NCBI RefSeq assembly: GCF_965216805.1
Contig: NZ_CBDCGN010000002.1
Span: 1,550,001 to 1,614,000 of the forward strand
Direction of reading: 5' to 3'
DNA from: Panacagrimonas sp965216805
Lineage (GTDB): Bacteria; Pseudomonadota; Gammaproteobacteria; Nevskiales; Nevskiaceae
DNA length: 64,000 nucleotides
The position numbers and the translations under genes were made by a program. Positions 63,152-64,000 of the stretch are shown in pieces. The stretch's first letter is position 1, and each line of letters opens with the position of its first letter. Below the pieces are notes generated by a model. That model saw only the letters and a program-made list of their open reading frames with translations, searched no databases and was not told where the DNA came from.

Positions 63152-64000
63152 AGCTTCATCAATTGAGCGCGCGCCAGGTACAGGTTGGCCAGCGCGCAGG
63201 TCACCTGCAGCCGGTGCAGGTTCTTCGCCAGACCGCGGTAGCGGACCTTGGTAAAACCGAAGCGCAGCTTGATCACCGCAAAGACGTGCTCGACCTTGGC
63301 GCGCACCTTGGACTTGGTCCGGTTCTTCGCCCGCTCTGATTCGTCGATGACGCCCTTGAGACGGTAGCGCCGGTTGGTGAAATCCAGCGCCTGCGGGGCC
63401 TTCTCACGAATGACGCTGCCCTGACCGCGATACGCCTGATCACCCCACACCCGCGTCTCCTGGCCGTGCAGCAGTTCCGGCAATACCCGGCAGTCGGCCA
63501 CGTTCGCCGCCGTGGCTTGTACCGAATGAATCAGCCGGGTCCGGCTGTCGACACCCACGTGCGCCTTCATGCCGAAGTACCACTGGTTGCCTTTCTTGGT
63601 CTGGTGCATCTCGGGATCGCGCTGCTGTTGCTGATTCTTGGTCGAACTCGGCGCGCCAATGATCGTGGCATCCACGATCGTCCCTTTGCTGATCTTGAAG
63701 CCCTGCTCCTGAAGGTAGCGCTGGACCTGGTCAAACAGCGGCTTGCCCAGGGTGTTGCGCTCCAGCAGGTGGCGGAACTTGCAGATCGTGGTTTCGTCCG
63801 GCGGCGCCTCCAGGCCCAGGTCAATCCCCGCAAAACGGCGCATCGACGCCGAGTCGTACAAGGCCTCCTCGGCCGCCGGGTCCGACAGATCGAACCACTG
63901 CTGCAGAAAGTAGATCCGCAGCATCCGCTCCAGTGCTATCGGTGGCCGTCCGCCGCTGCCGGTATCCTTGAAGTAATACGGCTCGATCACCTCGCACAGC
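63139..64000 (-). CDS. IS5-family transposase, N-terminus beyond the window
   Basis: At least 287 residues are visible and the frame is open at the window end. Conserved parts: RPPIALERMLRIYFLQQWFD, LSDPAAEEALYDSASMRRFA, DETTICKFRHLLERN, the DDE residues in TIVDATIIGAPSSTKNQ and VWGDQAYRGQ, and the C1 region KVRAKVEHVFAVIKLRFGF. No frameshift is seen in the visible part, so the element may be active. Confidence 0.93.
   Translation of the reverse strand, partial: LCEVIEPYYFKDTGSGGRPPIALERMLRIYFLQQWFDLSDPAAEEALYDSASMRRFAGIDLGLEAPPDETTICKFRHLLERNTLGKPLFDQVQRYLQEQGFKISKGTIVDATIIGAPSSTKNQQQQRDPEMHQTKKGNQWYFGMKAHVGVDSRTRLIHSVQATAANVADCRVLPELLHGQETRVWGDQAYRGQGSVIREKAPQALDFTNRRYRLKGVIDESERAKNRTKSKVRAKVEHVFAVIKLRFGFTKVRYRGLAKNLHRLQVTCALANLYLARAQLMKLQQA

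Larger units (their letters stand above)
63013..64000 (-). mobile_element. IS5-family insertion sequence, cut by the window end
   Basis: Contains the transposase gene below. The left end probably follows CTAG at 63009-63012 (a common IS5 target) at GGATTCTCTGATTTACC. The opposite end is beyond base 64000, so inverted repeats and target duplication cannot be confirmed. About 50 bp separate it from the lysS stop. Confidence 0.65.

Overview
The window is high-GC bacterial chromosome and looks gammaproteobacterial, most likely Xanthomonadales/Lysobacterales. This rests on the gene content (prfB with its TGA frameshift site next to lysS; metG-rnfB-nth; flgN-flgM-flgA beside cheV-flgBCDEF; pspF divergent from pspABC; a DesT/DesB/DesC-like desaturase set; a chromosomal integron with xanthomonad-like attC sites). 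No rRNA is present and the species cannot be named from this window.

Layout. 1-6.6 kb: the 3' part of a MalT-type LuxR regulator, a Rieske oxygenase, a TetR repressor divergent from a short-chain dehydrogenase with paired operators between them, and an old-yellow-enzyme reductase. 6.7-9.2 kb: a ParE-type toxin-antitoxin pair overlapping the start of uvrB. 9.25-12.54 kb: a decayed chromosomal integron. It has a C-terminal remnant of an integrase, a truncated and frameshifted IS1182-type element where the rest of intI and attI should be, and four cassettes (a nuclease-like unknown, reverse-oriented brnTA with a frameshifted toxin, a DUF1398 gene and a YCII-like gene) separated by attC sites. 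12.6-18.2 kb: dapB, a DUF2254 membrane protein, and a VWA lipoprotein with an ECF sigma factor and a probable membrane anti-sigma partner. 18.4-28 kb: a phosphate-binding/OmpA fusion, the phage-shock cluster with a sigma-54 promoter, a TPM-domain protein and a solitary RND pump.

28.1-35.1 kb: flagellar genes (PilZ brake, flgN, flgM, flgA leftward; cheV, flgBCDEF rightward). The series stops after flgF, with no flgG-L. 35.3-42.5 kb: a DnaJ/CbpA-like protein, then two tandem acyl-CoA synthetase paralogues, a serine hydrolase and an amidase. The first synthetase carries an N-terminal LuxR-type helix-turn-helix, which is an unusual architecture. 42.5-50.1 kb: small membrane proteins, a secreted 16-residue-repeat protein paired with a POTRA/beta-barrel outer-membrane protein (a possible non-canonical two-partner secretion pair), an EipA-like protein, and an MCE protein with a lipoprotein but no ABC partners. 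50.1-54.7 kb: acyl-CoA dehydrogenase, nth, rnfB, metG. 54.8-58.1 kb: a poly-aspartate exported protein and the desaturase/reductase pair divergent from a TetR regulator. 58.1-63 kb: tRNA-Lys, tRNA-His, tRNA-Pro, an OmpA-family porin, prfB and lysS. 63-64 kb: an IS5-type element running off the end.

The strongest candidates for something new are the HTH-acyl-CoA-ligase fusion beside its intact paralogue, and the repeat-protein/outer-membrane-barrel pair. The degraded but still legible integron comes next.
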